This document shows positions 12,906 to 24,052 of a DNA stretch of 64,000 nucleotides, one piece after another (the first letter of the stretch is position 1; each line of letters starts with the position of its first letter). The notes under the pieces were generated by a model. It had not been told where the DNA came from and made no database searches. It saw only the letters and a program-made list of their open reading frames with translations. The DNA comes from Leptidea sinapis (lineage: Eukaryota > Arthropoda > Insecta > Lepidoptera > Pieridae): positions 10,496,001-10,560,000 of the forward strand of contig NC_066284.1 in assembly GCF_905404315.1 (NCBI RefSeq), given 5' to 3'. The translations under genes were made by a program, and so were the position numbers.

Positions 12906-14087
12906 CCTCTTAAGAACTGTGCAGTTCGGATCCTTTGTGCCCAGCGCCGCAACCCAAGTTCGATACGCCTGTTTTTTGCAGTCAGATGCTGCTTTAACAG
13001 ACGCATCGAACCAGGGCTGTGATCTGCCACCGATGGGTACTACAGAGTTTGGTATAAAAATATCCATACCCTGTAGTATCACATCGGCTACTGCAACGGC
13101 GCAGGCACTAGGATCATCCGAAGGGAAACCAACCCTACCCCAAGGGTCGGATGCAAAAAAGGAACGCATCTTATCCCAATCTGCTGACTTGTAGTGCCAA
13201 ACGCGGCGGGTCGCTGGTGGTCTGCGACGTTGGCGTCGGATAGGCACTACACTCCTGACCAGGCAATGGTCGGACGTTCCGAGAGGGGCGTCGACAAAGA
13301 CCTGGTAACCATCGGGATGTGTAGTCAGCAGAAGATCCAATAAGGACGGCATGTGGCTATCCACATCCGGGAGCCGCGTTGGCGACTCAACCAATTGGGA
13401 CAGACCATACGCCAATGCAAAATTATGCACAGATCGCCCTGCGTAGTCTGTGGTACGTGATCCAAGCCATTCGGCATTGTGCCCGTTGAAATCACCCAAG
13501 ACTACGATTTCAGCGGAGGGGATCTGTGCAACTACGTCGTCAATTGCCGCTTGAACGCAGCCCATGAGATGATCGGTTTCTGCGTTACCACTATGGGACC
13601 TGTAGACACACGCATAGATGCGGACGTGATCCTCTAAATCTACGCGGAGCCAGAGAGTGGACAGGTCCTTACCCTCAAAATTGCCGAGACGGCGACAGCA
13701 GATATCCTCCCTAACGTACACACATACCCCGGCATGAGGCAAAAAATTGTGCTCAATTTTGTACCCGGGGTACGTTAAATATGACGTATCGCTAGGTCGA
13801 GATATCTGCGTCTCCGTAAGGAAACACAAGGCCGGCTGCGCCGTCTCAAGGTGGTGGTGGACGATGTTTAAATTGGAGTGAATTCCCCTGATATTGCAAA
13901 AGTCCACGTTGAGTGTGGAGCGGGGTGCCGTGGTGATACTGCCTCGTTTGTCCTTGATCATGCGCGGTTCTGTGCCCTCCCCAGAATACGAAGGGCAGCC
14001 CGAGCTAGAGTGCCCGGGGAGGGATTCTCCAACTCTGGTAGAGCCGGTACCCTCCTGGGGTAAAATCTTTTTTAGTACCGCTGTCAT
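12906..14087 (-). pseudogene. LINE endonuclease domain (APE type), cut off by deletion
   Basis: The first ~395 codons of an EN-RT protein. EN motifs can be read in order: CNIRGIHSN near residue 67, FLTETQ, VLGDFNGHNAEW (metal-binding GDFN) and LGTSDHCLV (the SDH active-site motif). After the N-terminal RT linker (CTVLKRK) the frame runs into the deletion junction at 12900-12905 and about 23 out-of-frame residues to 12831. This copy has the complete EN N-terminus that the 62 kb copy lacks. Confidence 0.85.
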
Positions 14088-14352
14088 ATTCGGGTGGAGG
14101 GGGGGGGGGAATGGCCACCGGTCCTCGACACTAACCTATGCGAAACATAGCGGCACTAGGCCGTTACTTCACGCCGGTATTCTGTGCGAGTGTGGTAATT
14201 AACCTGGACGAGTCTGGCCCGATTGTGCTGACGTCAAAAGACGGCAGCGTAACTCTGCCACTTCTAAAAAGCCCTTAGTCGCCTCTTACGAGACCCATGG
14301 GCCTGGGACTCCCCTATTCTTTTTACGCCCCGTAAAAGTACAGGGCAAACTA

Positions 14353-14500
14353 GTTAAAATTGTAACAGCTCACTCAAGATATATGTTGCCAGCCTTTTAA
14401 TCGTAATTGGAAGGTCCCTATTCGTATCGGTTGGTGAAATTGCAGCCTGTACGAAAGTGCTTGTAGGTAATTCTAGAAGGCACATTTATATATATAAAAA
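14353..14500. other. Flank between LINE and Helitron
   Basis: No recognisable feature. A clear target-site duplication for the LINE could not be called. Confidence 0.4.
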
Positions 14501-14785
14501 CTAGCTGACCCGGCAAACGTTGTTTTGCCATATAAATTGTATTGATCTTGTGCTTGCTAGTTGATAAGAGATGGCGCTAGTTGTATTCGTTAGTAACAAT
14601 CACACTTCTTCTTTATTTTGTATAATTCACACTATAGTTTTATAAATAATAGCCTATTTGTTATTCTGGTGTGTAAGCTATATTATTGTAAAGTTTCATC
14701 AAAATCTATTCAGTAGATTTTGCGTTAAAGAAGTTCAAACATACATCCAGACATACAAACTTTCACATTTATAATATTAGTAGGA
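14501..14785 (-). mobile_element. Non-autonomous Helitron, 285 bp
   Basis: Both ends are canonical on the minus strand. The 5' end is TCCTACTAATATTATAAATG (its complement ends at 14785). The 3' end is a perfect hairpin, GGCAAA-cgttgt... paired with TTTGCC, followed by GGGTCAGCTAG. It sits between A and T, as Helitrons do. No coding sequence is present. Confidence 0.85.
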
Positions 14786-15248
14786 TGAATCCCTATTTCC
14801 CTTTGTCACGCCATCACGCGTGAACGGCTGGACCGATTTCGCCAATTCTTTTTTTGTTGTGTTTGTTATTGTCAGGAGGAGGTTCTTATGAAAGAAAATA
14901 TTAAGAAAATTAGGGGAAAAATTTAAGAATACTTCACCACCATATAAAATTATTTCTAAACTAACATTAGCGCTTTGGTCAATATAATCTTTTTTAATGT
15001 TACCTTATGACGTTTGACATAGAATTGACAGAAAGCGTGCTACAAACATGGATAAAGAGGGTGTTAAAAAAACTAATTTCGTTTAAAAAAGAAGCTCCGA
15101 TTTTAGTTTTTTTATTGATATACAACACTTTTCATGTTTAACTAATTAAATTAGATTTCACATTTCTTATGGCTTTAGACTAGGTACACTATTCCCGAAT
15201 AAATCATTATTTTTTCTATTGACAGAACATCGTGTGTCGGGTCAGCTA
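14786..15248 (+). mobile_element. Helitron-like element, head-to-head with the previous one
   Basis: The body begins with the Helitron-associated block CACGCCATCACGCGTGAACG, then GCTGGACCGATTTCGCC. It ends in GACAGAACATCGTGTGTCGG followed by GTCAGCTAG, a 3' hairpin and CTAG end. Its own 5' TC terminus is not canonical and abuts the 5' end of the minus-strand element. Confidence 0.7.
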
Positions 15249-15459
15249 GTAAGATATAAAATTAAAGTGTAGTTTATTCACGTTTTTGAGAAAGCCCATC
15301 CGCTGTACAGGCGACATCTATTTATATAAATAAATTTAAACGTTTTATTAAAAACGGCGGTACTGTATATCTTACTACTTAATAGTGAAACGCCTAAGCC
15401 CCCAATACACTAATAGGCATTTGAAACTGAGTTCAATAAAACTAAGCTTTACTTAAACT
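15249..15459. other. No feature recognised
   Basis: AT-rich flank with no repeat match seen. Confidence 0.4.
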
Positions 15460-15705
15460 ACTTCAAATGCCAAAATTTTTGAACGATGCGGGACTTGAAC
15501 TCGCGACCTCTTGCGTTCCGTGCGAGCGCTCTTTCACTCATCCAATTGTTCGAGGGACGTAACGTTCATAAATCTTGAAATATCTTGTTCAGCACTCAAG
15601 TTTGTGGCTTCATCTACCAGATCTACTTTACAGTAATTGATAACCTGTTCAACCGAAATAATTTCATATTAGGAAATTGACTTGAGATGTCGCTCTTTCA
15701 AATCT
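15460..15705 (-). repeat. Repeat T: element with tRNA-like unit at its 3' end
   Basis: On the minus strand the element starts with GAGCGACATCTCAAGTCAAT (complement at about 15700) and ends in a 74-nt tRNA-like sequence (15480-15552) with the B-box GAGTTCAAGTCCC and acceptor end CATCGTTCA, then an AT-rich tail. The D-arm and A-box are decayed (GGATGAGTGAAAGAGC). Better copies lie at 27.0-27.8 kb and 52785. Confidence 0.75.
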
Positions 15706-15707
15706 AA

Positions 15708-16400
15708 CAATAATAATAATATTGACACACTTACACAAATTATCTTGCGCCAAACTAGGTATGCTATGGGTACAAGACAACGATATATTTAATACAATAT
15801 ACTTACTTTAAAATACATAAACACATATAATAATAATTATAATATAAGCCTTTATTCAGATAGTATCATTTACATATGTACTCTTTCTTTCTTTCTTTCT
15901 TTACTTACAAACTATCCTTAACTAAGTATACATCACTATCTGGTTGTCTATTGACAAAGGCCTCTTCCAACTTCTTCCACTCTTTTCTATATTTAGCTAA
16001 CCTATACCATGTCTTGCCTGCTATCGTCCTAAGTTCGTCTGACCATCTCCTGTATTGTCCCCCGGTTTCCTTTTAAGTTTCTGGGATACCAGTCTGTGAT
16101 ACATTTGCTCCATTTGTCTATACCCCGAAGGGTCTGTCCCGTCCAGCGCCATTTAAGTTATCTTATAGCATAAGTGACATTAGTGATTTTTGTTTTCTGT
16201 CTTAAGTCTGTGTTTCGAACTTTATGTGTTTTATTAATATTCAGCATGGCTCTCTGGCAAGTCTCTAGTTTTTTTAACACAAATACATATAAAAATCCAT
16301 GATTCGGAAACAAACATCCATATTCATCATATAAATGATTGCACCTACCAGGATTCAAACCGCGGACCGTAATGTAACACAGTTATCAACAGCGGACTTA
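15708..16400 (-). mobile_element. SINE-C copy split by an RTE fragment
   Basis: 15708-15846 carries the 3' half of SINE-C: ATTGACACAC, GGGTACAAGACAACGATATA, then AATATACTTACTTTA. 16283-16400 carries the tRNA-related head: CATGATTCGGAAACAAACAT, then GCACCTACCAGGATTCAAAC. The middle is occupied by a different LINE fragment, so this SINE is older than that insertion. The head reads as tRNA-derived on the minus strand. Confidence 0.7.
15870..16240 (-). mobile_element. RTE-type LINE (second family) 3' fragment
   Basis: Minus-strand translation gives an RTE C-terminus: WRWTGQTLRGIDKW, WSDELRTIAGKTWYRLAK and EEAFVNRQPDSDVYLVKDSL, ending in a stop. It carries frame breaks. A (CTTT)n microsatellite lies at 15883-15902 near its 3' end. 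It differs from the RTE family at 9217/16786/36810/47160. Confidence 0.75.
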
Positions 16401-16785
16401 TATCGGAAAATCAAAGGAATTCCTCTGTTTGAAGCGGCAGCCAACGACTTCAATTGTATCACAAGTGATTTAAAACTAACTCGCAAATTTATGGCACTAT
16501 TAACACAGCTCCGGATTATTTGGGGCAAATTCATTCATCATATTCATGTATAAAGTGCTGTCTGAAAAGTACTTACTGACCAGGCGTTGGTGTCGCAAAT
16601 GAGACGTTTACAATTCGATGAATGCTATAAAAAAGTGTGGGCACGCAATAAAATACTTCTTTGGCCTAACAAAACGAAAACCCATAAAATATTTCCTCGC
16701 GCTATTTTACGCTTGTAGAAAGAACTATATTGTCATACAGAAGGTAACGAATGAAATCAATGAAAATATTATTATACCTTATAAT

Positions 16786-17205
16786 TTCACCATCATCATC
16801 AGCCGGAAGACGTCCACGGCTGGACAAAGGCCTCCCCTAAAGATTTCCACGACGATCAGTCCTGTGTTGCCCTCCTTCAAAGTATTCCGGCGATCTTGAC
16901 CTGATCGTTGGTCCATTTTGTGAAGGGCCTACCACACTTCCGGTACGTGGTTGCCATTCGAGAACTTTACTGCCCCAATGGCCATCTGTCCGTCGAACTA
17001 TGTGCCCTGCCCACTGCCACTTCAGTTTCACAATCATTTGGGTTATGTCCGGTGACTTTGGTTCTCCTACGGATCTCCTCATTTCTAATTCGATCTCGCA
17101 GGGAAATTCCGAGCATAGCCCTCTCCATTGCCCTTTGAGCGACCATAATCTTTCTCATAAGGCCCATAGTTAGCGACAACGTCTGCGTATCGTAAGTCAT
17201 CATAT
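16786..17205 (-). mobile_element. RTE-type LINE 3' fragment, longest copy
   Basis: Minus strand encodes VAQRAMERAMLGISLRDRI, EEIRRRTKVT, KLKWQWAGHIVRRTDGHWG and EWQPRTG, then frame-shifted WTDDLV/AAQDRSS equivalents, ending in the CTGATGATGATGG tail. The AMERAMLG and KLKW.WAGHI.RRTD blocks identify the thumb-to-C-terminal region of RTE-clade RT. Two or more frameshifts show it is dead. Confidence 0.85.
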
Positions 17206-17210
17206 AATTT

Positions 17211-20200
17211 TGTTAGTTAACGTTTATTTAAATATAATTAAATTATTTTTATACAATTACAAATAAATTAAGTTTGTTATTTTATTTTACAATTACTTTT
17301 ACTGTTTACTGAAATTTATTTAGTTTTTCGTCCATTGGTTGTGGTTACATAGATACGAGTATATTATGAGTTAGAAGAAGCTTATCGTAGCTGAAGTATG
17401 ATACAAATGGTCTAGTTGACAAGCTAACATCAGGGTGTCAAATTTAGGTGTAAGTATGCGCACGCATCAAAAAAATTCAATTTGATTATTTCTTGCTACA
17501 AAATAAGTATAATTGCAAATATTAACTCCTTTTTTACGCATTTTGCTTAAAAAGATATATACGTTTTTAAGCTTTCACCGCAAAATTTGCTTATCATCAA
17601 ATTAATTGTTAATATTTTATAAATTGTGGTGGTTCAAAGGCTAATGCTGTAACGTTTTGATCCAAGAGATTGCGATTTTTAAATTCATATTAACGCTTTT
17701 ACGGCGAATGAAAACATCAACACACACACCAGACACCTAAAAGGAAATTCAAAGGTTTTGTGTGGTGTAAACCAACTCACACTGGACCCGTGCGCTCGTG
17801 TAAGGCCTGATCACCCTAATTTAGGGCTATCATGGGTAGATCACAGACCTAAAAGTTTGTTGTATTAATGTAGCTTGTATTGTTGGTATTTTACGTTATT
17901 TAATAAAATACACAAATAATTATAAAACCACATTAATCACACGTTTATACACGGCTCGGGGGCTAAAGACAGACAGGAAACGTAAAGCTGACATGACGTC
18001 AGTTTGACACACGTCGGGTTTGACAACATTACACCGCTAATGAGTAAACCTTTAGTAATAGGTCATCAAACATAAAAGTTGACGTGGATATATACACACA
18101 TAATATAGGGAAACCTGTTGCTCCTATGACAGTTTTTTAAATATATATATTTGGAGTTTACTCCTTAAGAATCGTTTTTTATATAAGGCGCCCGGTATGA
18201 GAAAAATATGGATACTAAAATCTGTTCATCAAATTGTCAAAGTAACGTTTTTGGTGCGCATCATTTCTCGCGCACCTTTCACTTTCTTGTATTTTGAAGC
18301 TTTATTATATTATTGAAATTGATTTATTATTATACTTTCATAAAGTTAAGTGAAAATTCTATAAATTATGGAAGAAAGTGGTTTAAATACTAGTGCCGGA
18401 AAATCTGATAAGCATGTGGGTACTAAGTATGTTACAATTCATACATTAATATGACATGTATTGTATATATAAACATGTGTGCTTTGTATTTATTAAATAT
18501 TGAATTATCAATATAGTTGATACAAATTTATATGAGCTATGCACATAAATAAATGTTTAATTTAATATGGAGAGTATATATAGCGCATTTCACGCCAAAT
18601 AGACAATTTTTAACGTAACCTATTATTTTATTTTTTAATATCTATATTTATTTTTTAAATTAAAACGCTTTTATTAGTTTCTGCTGTATGTATGTTTATA
18701 ACCAACTCCATTGGACTTGATTTTGTTTAGTACCTGTTGAAAGACAATCATTCTTGAGCAGTAAACTCCAGTCGTGCGTCGTATCTGACACACACACTCT
18801 TTTTATTTTTATTTGACGAACTGTACTCAAACCATTTTTACATGTGTTTTAATAATTAAAACGAAAAAAGTGATTTATGGCCAAGGTACAACATATTTTA
18901 TGTACCTAGGCCAGTACTATGGTGTGCCTAGGACACATTGAGGGATTCTTAACTTTAACCGTTTTATTCGTTTAAATAACATATTAAATTCTTAACAAAA
19001 TTAAAATGATATTCATAGTTTCCTTTTTCTATTAAGACAAAATATTTTATATTTTACTAGGAATATTATATTACGTGAATGTGAAATAATTTAAGATTTT
19101 TAAAGATTAATAATTTAATTCTCCTGGACAAAGTACAACATCTGATTGTACCTTGGCCACTGACCACGGTACAAATGATTGACAGTGACCGAAGTACAAC
19201 ACTGCTTCAACTTCAAAAAAAACGGTGGATTTCAAATAATTTGGGGTAACTTATCGCGTTACTTTATGATTGTTTTAATACTAATTATAGAAAAAAAACC
19301 AATGGCATATAAAATTTCAGTGACTATTTTAGAACGTTTAAAACTATCAGACTTCAGAGCATATTAAGAATTCTTACTTTTACCCCAACAAACTTTTTAA
19401 CGTCAACAACACCAAACACCGGCTTAATGGCGGTAAGCCACTACTTTCAAATTGAAAAGCCAGTGGTGACGTACAGAATAAACTACACAATAGAATTTAA
19501 CATCGCGGGAATTTTTGAATGGGAATAGTGCAATGTACAACAGGTTCCTCTACTAACAAATATAATAAAAATGGTTTTCACACATTCCCAAGTATATGTC
19601 ATAAAATATCAAAGTAAAGCAAGTCTCTATTCCCTTTCAAAATGCAGAGGTAAAACTGTTACAAATCCCAAGGAGTTCAATTCTAAACATTGGAAATCGT
19701 TTGAAAACTCTTAAAAACCTCACAGTCATTCTAATTTTTGTATAGATCTTTTTTAAACGAACTAGCGTCGAATATTGAACTCACCACATTAACAGAATAA
19801 ATAATACATTTGTCGTCTCACCGCTCTTTGACACCACGCCTTATAATTTCTCGCAATTTCCGTTAGCTCAACCTAATTTCTGAATCCGGACTGTAAACAG
19901 AAATCATTAATAAAGTTTCCTAAAAAATCCCTTTGCCATTTCTCAGAACTATCGTCTTTATCATAACATTATGAAATCAATAAAGAAACGGAAACAAATA
20001 TGGTACGGGGATTGCATTAGTGGTACACGGGTTTGCATACGATTTCATTAATGGTTCCGTCAATCAAAGCAGACAAATATTATTAATACTTCATCCAGTC
20101 CGATCTATTTCAAATTAATGTATTACTTAAGTATTTCTTCAGAAATGATTTGTGAATGAAATTTCCGTTAGAGTTTTTTGATGTGAAAACTTTTGGCGCG

Positions 20201-21618
20201 CTGAGTACTTCGGCGCGATTTTTCAGAGTAAACGTGACCAGAGTAATTTATATTGTAATTACTACATACTTATAATATGCTAATGAACAACTAACAAAGC
20301 ATGCGAGAGAGAAGAACACCTCTAATAGAGATACATGAACCTCTACGCTACATATGAAGTCCTGGTACATATTGCTAGGTTGACACATGATTTCAACCGC
20401 TATGCTTTAAAGACATTAAGTATCACCGCTACCATATTTATGTTCTCCTGCTGTCTATGTGGATACGTCGTGAATGACGTCAGAATATTTTAAGGTATAC
20501 ACGCGTCATACATGTGACAAGCTCTTCTGAAACTGTTCGTCTGGTACCAAAACACTGTATAATGCTTCCTATCTTATTTTCTCCCACGTTATATATTATG
20601 AATGTATTTGTACTGTCGCGCTTTTTCGTTTCATCGACTTTCAAATCACAATTGTTGCTAAAGAAGTATTCACTTTTAAAGTCTTTTCATTTTCATATTG
20701 CCTATAACACTAACAATTAAAGTGGCTGTATATTGGTAACAGAATCTTCAAAATCGGTTCAATAGATCCAGAGATTACCCACTACAATCTCACAAACTTT
20801 ACGTCTTTATTTGTATAGATAATCCCAATAGGCTTAGTAGCTATTTCTGATGGGATAAGCCGACATTAAATTAATTCGTAATACAGAAGTAGCACACTAA
20901 TAAATATGTATTATTACTTCAATAAATAATTCGAAGTATTTTAAAGTATTGACATGAAATACGTAATATTCGTAAAGCATCAACCGTGGCATCAACGGTG
21001 TCCGTTAAAGTGTCAACTCGTCGTGTCGTATATTTTAAGTCAGGCGTCATTCGGCAGTTGCCAACTATTTTTATGTATTTTTCTAAATATCCAAACTATA
21101 ATAAACAACGTGGTTTAATATTGTACACGTATTTCGTGTATAAAAGCGTTTTCGTCAGATGTTGCGGTGGGCAATGTAATGTAAAAGAATGTTTGAATTG
21201 TTTTAAATTTAGCTAAAATGATTTTTTTGATGGTTCATCATAGTTTCGGTTAAGACTAATTTTATCGTCATACTAACTAAATTTGTTTATTGCGTTGAAT
21301 ACTGGTTCAAGATCTTAAATATATATGGTATCTTCTATTCGGCTAATTTAAATCAGCATGCAAAACAGTTTAACTAAAATTAAAAAAAAAATTAACACTA
21401 TATTTTTTTTCAATCAACCATTTTAGCATAAATCGTTTCTGGTTAAGATTTTTACTTCTTTATGATATATAATTGTTAAATTTTACACAAAATGCATAGC
21501 TACTATAAAAGTACAATGTTGTTCTGGGACAGTGGCCATAAAGTAATCTATCCTGTAATCGGGTAGAACGAGGATTAAATCCAATAGCCTGTTTTTATAT
21601 GACATTATTGCCTTCCCT
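17211..21618. other. No confirmed gene; one candidate first exon at 18368
   Basis: A 4.4 kb AT-rich stretch. I see no repeat copies shared with the rest of the window. Hairpin-forming GGCCAAGGTAC motifs lie at 18877-18914, with related GTACAAC motifs at 19130-19200. Open frames such as 20514-20720 and 20986-21216 show no domain. Confidence 0.4.
18368..18426 (+). CDS. Possible first coding exon, unknown gene
   Basis: ATG at 18368 begins MEESGLNTSAGKSDKHVGT, after a long T-rich leader. The frame meets a good donor, GTATGT, at 18427. The hydrophilic, non-AT-biased codons stand out from the surroundings. No downstream exon could be assigned. The exon would end in phase 2, so it does not fit the phase-1 start of filamin exon 2. 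It could equally be part of an unrecognised transposon. Confidence 0.2.
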
Positions 21619-21853
21619 TATGGTAAGAGACGAGGAGGATGTTCAGCTGATGGTAATTGATACGCCCTGCCGATTACAATGCAGTGCCGCTCAAGATTCT
21701 TGAAAGATACAAAAATTCTGCGCCACCTTGAGACATCACATGTGAAGTCTCATTTGCCCAGTAATTTCATTAGCCTCGGCGCCTTTCAGACCGAAACACA
21801 GCAATGCTAACACTAGTGCTTCACGGCATCCTGTGCAAAGGAGCCTCCCACTC
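21619..21853 (-). mobile_element. SINE-A copy, internally deleted
   Basis: Same element as 11615-11918, with the GCCGCTCA..CTGAGCGGC hairpin partly removed (the sequence jumps from AAAAATTCTG to CGCCACCTTGAGAC) and with the GGCGCCGTTGTGG segment lost near the 5' end. It ends in GGAGCCTCCCACT. Confidence 0.8.
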
Positions 21854-22057
21854 CCATTAAGCGTTCAATAACTATAGTATCTATATACCTATATTCTGTT
21901 ATATTTTTGTATTTATATATGTTTCTATTATACCCTATTGTCATTGATTCCTAAAGTAATTATAAATTGTTTGGATGTTTGTATAGGTGTCTATTTGTTT
22001 GCTAGAAGTAGTAGTTTGTAGGTACTCAACCGAACGTCATTACCGGGATACCGTTTC

Positions 22058-22224
22058 CTAGGTTCTCAGGGTATCAGAGAAGGAATTTAGGATCTATTAT
22101 TAAAATCCAAGATGGCTGCTATGAAAAATTATGATGAAAATAACATTGATATCGTTTGCTGGGTTCTCAGGGTGGCAGAGAACGAATTTGGGATTATTTT
22201 TTAAATCCAAGATGGCCGCTACGT
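22058..22224 (+). repeat. Two direct ~67 bp repeats, ~100 bp period
   Basis: TTCTCAGGGTATCAGAGAAG at about 22060 and TTCTCAGGGTGGCAGAGAAC at about 22161 each continue through a GGAT.ATT stretch to AAATCCAAGATGGC.GCTA. The units are about 85% alike and lie in direct orientation. Confidence 0.75.
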
Positions 22225-22867
22225 GAAAATACGAATAGGTGTTCTTAAACTATCTACCACTAGCTAACGTACACATTGATTGTGGTTGAAAATTACATAA
22301 TTGAGTTTTAGCGTTTATCCTTCATAGATGTTAAAAAAACATAAAAGTTATTCATTCATATTTGTTGATTGTAATGTATTTAAACCAATCGAATGTCGAA
22401 TTGTATTGTTTATTCATCATGGTTTGATAAAGCCCCAATAAATAATATGTCTCTATCTAACACAATATCACTAAAAAAATTACGATTTCAATGTGGTTTT
22501 ATCAGGTTTTGTCTCTGGAAACAGTCAACTTGTCAATGTCAGCTGTCTGTCATCGAAAAACAAACGTCAAACGCTAAACAAGTGACTGACGTCGGTAGTT
22601 TTTTTGCTATCGAATGATTAAAATAGGTTTTATTGAAGGGACCTAGTGTGTTTGATTCATCATCACCGGAGAGATAATATACTACTATGCGATTATGAAT
22701 ATCATTCTTAATAATCTTCTTATAAGGTTTTATGGCTTTTATAACTTATAAAGAATAATAATATAAGAGACAAGCTCGGGGAACGGTATGCGTCGCTTTA
22801 CCTCAGCAATGCATGTATATATACAAAATTTCAGATCAAAATTAAAAATCTTTTTTCTTAGATCATT

Positions 22868-23826
22868 TATAAAAGGCAGTTATTTTCTCAAAATTGATTC
22901 TTTAGAATTCTTGATGGTGGTGTATTTTCTATTACTACCACCTCTTCGGAAACAAATGTCGCTCTGAGAGAGAAGAAGCGGCGCAAGAAACTCTCCCATC
23001 ATTCTTTTTGTGCGCTCTTTTTAATTAAATATACAATATTGTACTGTTATTGTTATTGCTATAAAATAATCATAATCTAGTCCCAGGCTGTCAGATCACT
23101 TAGATATTCAGCTGTGTAGTAGTAGGATTTACGACAGAGACTTTTAATTAAAACATATAAATTTATTAATTATATATAATGCTTGAAAAGTGACTGGGAC
23201 TTTATTATGAAAGTGTTACACTTCCTCTTAAAGTATATTGTATAGTAAGTAATAGTAGTAAGTAAAATGTGTACATATATATATATAAAATATAATGAAT
23301 TGAAATTAGTTACAAGCAATCCCTTATTTCTTATATTAAATATATTATATTTAAGTTTTTTTTTATGAAAAAAGGGACGAGACGAGCACGACGTTCGGCT
23401 GATGGAAATTGATACGCCCTGCCCATTACAATGTAGTGCCGCTCAGGATTCTTGAAAAATCAAAAAATTCTGAGCGGCACAACAATAATTGCCCTCGTCA
23501 CCTTGAGACGTAAGATGTTAAGTCTCACTTGCCCAGTAATTTCACTACGGCGCCCTTCAGATCGAAACACAGTAATGTTTACACATTACTGCTTCACGGC
23601 AGAAATAGGCGCCGTTGTGGTACCCATAACCTAGCCGGCATCCTGTACAAAGGAGCCTCCCACTGTATATAAGTGTTATAATAATGAAAATATTTAGAAT
23701 ATTAAGAGCAAAAAGGTGACGATTTTTGTAAACGTTTATTAAATTTTCATAAATTTACTGAGAATGAACAGACATCAAATTTATACCTTTAATTTTTTTC
23801 TTTGAGTGACTATCTATAACCAAGCT
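22868..23826 (-). mobile_element. LINE-3 3' fragment carrying a SINE-A insertion
   Basis: Collinear with 58224-59056. Shared blocks are TTTTCTCA.AATTGATTC, TTCGGAAACAAAT, GCTCTGAGAGAGAAGAAGCG, CAAGAAACT, ATAATCATAATCTAGTCC, AGATATTCAGCTGTG, GCAATCCCTTATTTCT and AAAAAGGTGA.GATTTTTGT. In the 59 kb copy the minus strand encodes a retroelement C-terminus (YYNTRNKGLLATNSSRLHKI). Here that part is broken by the SINE-A at 23356-23665. Confidence 0.75.
23356..23665 (-). mobile_element. SINE-A copy inside LINE-3
   Basis: Near full length, from the T-rich complement of its poly(A) tail to GGAGCCTCCCACT. The empty site can be read from the paralogous LINE-3 at 58900-58920 (CTTATTTCTAGTGTTATAAT). The insertion is therefore younger than the LINE-3 copy. 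Confidence 0.85.
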
Positions 23827-23831
23827 ATATA

Positions 23832-24052
23832 TGTTTAGATATATAGCACATATATAGGTCTAGACAGAGAGTGACAGTTATGAAAACGTCGATAAAAATT
23901 GAGCAAAGCACACTAACGCACACTAACATAAAGTGTCATACAAATCGCGAGTGTAAGACGTAGTATGTCACGCACACTAAAGTAATAAACCTCCTGTTTT
24001 CATTGATTGTCTAGCAGCAGGAGGCTCTATCTAGACGTATAAATTGTCTAAG
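23832..24052 (+). mobile_element. TIR element (CTTAGA..TCTAGA ends), ~220 bp
   Basis: Its right end is TATCTAGACGTATAAATTGT then CTAAG; the left end is a diverged inverse with TCTAGACAGAGAGTGACAG. The body shares AAAACGTCGATAAA, GCGTGACATAC-type and TCGCGAGTGTAAGACGTAG blocks with the inverted copy at 48821-49045. It has no coding capacity, so it is a MITE-like DNA element. Confidence 0.65.

Larger units (their letters stand above)
11992..14352 (-). mobile_element. CR1-like LINE (family 1), internally deleted copy
   Basis: A non-LTR retrotransposon on the minus strand. It runs from 5' UTR (14352) through an APE-type endonuclease and the last part of reverse transcriptase to the 3' end with the CCATAAAAAAAA tail at about 11995. 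Compared with the copy at 60224-63085, it lacks about 1.04 kb of the RT core: the junction is at 12900-12905, inside shared TTTCCTC. It also has a 1-base G insertion near 12745 that shifts the frame. It keeps the 3' end and endonuclease but cannot encode an active RT. Confidence 0.9.

Noticed and set aside
12099..14202. Plus-strand open frames over the LINE
   Set aside because: They are shadows of the minus-strand endonuclease and RT; only the minus strand gives domain motifs.
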